DNA of 6,381 nucleotides from Verrucomicrobiota bacterium. GTDB taxonomy: Bacteria > Verrucomicrobiota > Verrucomicrobiia > Opitutales > Opitutaceae. This document shows, one piece after another, positions 5,466 through 6,381 of the stretch (position 1 is the stretch's first letter; each line of letters starts with the position of its first letter). The notes under the pieces are model-generated. The model searched no databases. It had not been told where the DNA came from and saw only the letters and a program-made list of their open reading frames with translations. The DNA lies in NCBI GenBank assembly GCA_023430825.1, contig JAEYYL010000314.1, positions 1 through 6,381 on the forward strand, written 5' to 3'. The translations under genes and the position numbers were made by a program.

Positions 5466-6221
5466 ATGTCCGCCGCCGCCTCCCCGCTCCGCCTTTTCTC
5501 GGTCATCATCCCCGCCCGCGACGAAGAAGAGTCGCTTCCCGCGACGATCGAGGACATCCATCGCACCTTCACCGCGGAAAACATCCCGCACGAAATCGTC
5601 GTCGTCGACGACGGGAGCCGCGACCGCACGTGGGCGGTGTTGCAGGAACTCCAGGCGAAAATTCCCACGCTCGCGCCCACGCAGAACGGCGGCGCCCACG
5701 GCTTCGGCCGCGCCGTCGTTTGGGGCCTCGATCACAGCCGCGGCGACGCCGTCGTCATCATGATGGCCGACGCCTCCGATTCGCCCGCGCACGCCGCCCA
5801 ATATTGGCGCCTCCTCAACGAAGGCTACGATTGCGCTTTCGGCAGTCGTTTCGTGAAAGGCGGTCAGGTCATCGATTACCCGCGCGTCAAACTCCTCGTC
5901 AACCGGCTCGCGAACTTCTTCGTTCGCGTCGGCTTCGCCATCCCGCTGAACGACACCACCAACGCCTTCAAGGCCTACCGTCGCACCGTGATCGATGGCT
6001 GCCGCCCGTTCCTCGCGCCGCACTTCAATCTCACCGTCGAGATTCCGCTGAAGGCGATCGTGCGCGGTTTTTCCTACAAGGTGATTCCGATCTCCTGGCA
6101 GAACCGCAAATACGGCGAGGCCAAGCTCAAGATCAAGGAGATGGGCAGCCGCTATTTCTTCATCTGCGCCTACGTCTGGCTCGAGAAATATTTCAGCCGC
6201 GGCGACTACCGCCAGCGCTGA
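5466..6221 (+). CDS. Family-2 glycosyltransferase, polyprenyl-phosphate sugar synthase-like
   Basis: 251 residues. The GT-A fold begins FSVIIPARDEEESL at 11-24 and continues with VVDDGSRDRTW at 47-56, then NGGAHGFGRAVVWGLDHSRGD at 74-94. The metal-binding region is MMADASDSP at 99-107, a variant of the usual DxD arrangement. Later motifs are AFGSRFVKGG at 124-133, DTTNAFKAYRR at 163-173, HFNLTVEIPLKAI at 186-198, WQNRKYGEAKLKI at 211-223, and SRGDY at 244-248. This is the catalytic core of dolichyl-phosphate mannose synthase-like enzymes, without the C-terminal GtrA-type membrane domain, so it probably acts at the cytoplasmic face, loading a sugar onto polyprenyl phosphate or a lipid-linked glycan. 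The donor is unknown; the adjacent epimerase may supply it. A longer in-frame opening reaches back to 5241, but that part overlaps the epimerase in another frame and is Arg-rich shadow sequence; MSAAASPLRL at 5466 is the natural start. No Shine-Dalgarno motif is seen. Confidence 0.9.
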   Translation: MSAAASPLRLFSVIIPARDEEESLPATIEDIHRTFTAENIPHEIVVVDDGSRDRTWAVLQELQAKIPTLAPTQNGGAHGFGRAVVWGLDHSRGDAVVIMMADASDSPAHAAQYWRLLNEGYDCAFGSRFVKGGQVIDYPRVKLLVNRLANFFVRVGFAIPLNDTTNAFKAYRRTVIDGCRPFLAPHFNLTVEIPLKAIVRGFSYKVIPISWQNRKYGEAKLKIKEMGSRYFFICAYVWLEKYFSRGDYRQR

Positions 6222-6225
6222 ACCC

Positions 6226-6250
6226 GAGCGGCGCCTTCCCGCTCCTCTTT
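6226..6250 (+). terminator. Weak stem-loop after glycosyltransferase, possible terminator
   Basis: GAGCGG (6226-6231) pairs perfectly with CCGCTC (6239-6244) around a 7-nt loop, and CTCTTT follows (6245-6250). It begins 5 nt after the TGA stop. The stem is short and the T-run is interrupted, so termination may be weak or absent. Confidence 0.35.
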
Positions 6251-6251
6251 G

Positions 6252-6303
6252 AACGCCTGGCAACAGCGCGTCCCCGCTCGCCTAAACGCCTACCAACAGC
6301 GCG
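6252..6303 (+). repeat. 33-bp tandem duplication
   Basis: AACGCCTGGCAACAGCGCG (6252-6270) recurs as AACGCCTACCAACAGCGCG (6285-6303), matching at 17 of 19 positions with a period of 33 bp. The bases after each copy are also similar (CCCCGCTCGCCTA and CCCGCCTCGCGTA). Read from TTG 6249 the segment encodes LNAWQQRVPARLNAYQQRAS and then RLA before TAG 6318. It could be the start of a broken or mis-assembled gene, but I do not call a CDS. Confidence 0.6.
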
Positions 6304-6310
6304 CCTCCCG

Positions 6311-6381
6311 CCTCGCGTAGCGAGGCCCCGCCCCCAGCCGTGGGGGTCAGGCCCCGCGGGGGCCGGGGGCCCGGCGGGGGG
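6311..6381. repeat. G/C-rich palindromes and low-complexity end
   Basis: CCTCGC (6311-6316) pairs with GCGAGG (6320-6325). CCCCC (6331-6335) pairs with GGGGG (6342-6346). CCCCGCGGGG (6352-6361) is a perfect palindrome. The last 30 bases are almost only G and C. No gene is visible. This looks like either a GC-rich repeat that stopped the assembly or a sequencing artefact at a contig end. Confidence 0.5.

Noticed and set aside
5448..6263. 271-codon open frame on the minus strand
   Set aside because: It is a complement of the stand-alone GT2 gene; the GT2 motifs on the + strand are unambiguous.

Overview
This is a high-GC bacterial window (roughly 65-70% G+C in most genes) carrying part of a cell-surface glycan or glycolipid locus. 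Codon style, long antisense shadow ORFs, absence of Shine-Dalgarno motifs and overall resemblance of the proteins suggest Verrucomicrobiota, possibly Opitutaceae. That assignment is recollection plus inference; there is no rRNA or marker gene here. Both window edges look like contig ends: the left edge cuts an open reading frame and the right edge runs into G/C-only low-complexity sequence.

Layout. 1-540 (+): 3' end of a multipass membrane protein, lower in G+C than its neighbours, with no credible start codon in the window. 555-1976 (-): a two-domain protein, N-terminal SAM methyltransferase fused to a C-terminal family-2 glycosyltransferase; it converges on the membrane gene with a 14-bp gap. 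1977-2134: divergent intergenic region with one AT-rich patch. 2135-3199 (+): extended-SDR sugar-nucleotide epimerase, CDP-paratose/tyvelose epimerase-like, with Phe where the catalytic Tyr should be. 3200-3655: non-coding region packed with palindromic repeats (a hairpin element, two REP-like elements showing compensatory changes, and a 97-bp element bounded by a perfect 11-bp inverted repeat). 3656-4279 (+): secreted protein with a small beta-rich domain, a Pro/Ala linker and a charged Ala-rich C-terminal helix. 4372-5445 (+): second extended-SDR epimerase of the same broad family, with the intact YxxxK. 5466-6221 (+): stand-alone family-2 glycosyltransferase of the dolichyl-phosphate-mannose-synthase-like type. 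6222-6381: a weak stem-loop, a 33-bp tandem duplication and G/C-rich palindromes.

How the genes may work together (inference): the two epimerases would make or interconvert an activated sugar, the two GT2 enzymes would move sugars onto a lipid carrier or acceptor, and the methyltransferase domain could methylate the same glycan or lipid. The truncated multipass protein could be a membrane partner such as a GT-C enzyme. The most notable observations are the Tyr-to-Phe epimerase paired with an intact relative, the covarying REP-like pair within a dense repeat cluster, and the methyltransferase-GT2 fusion. Nothing here proves a wholly new system.
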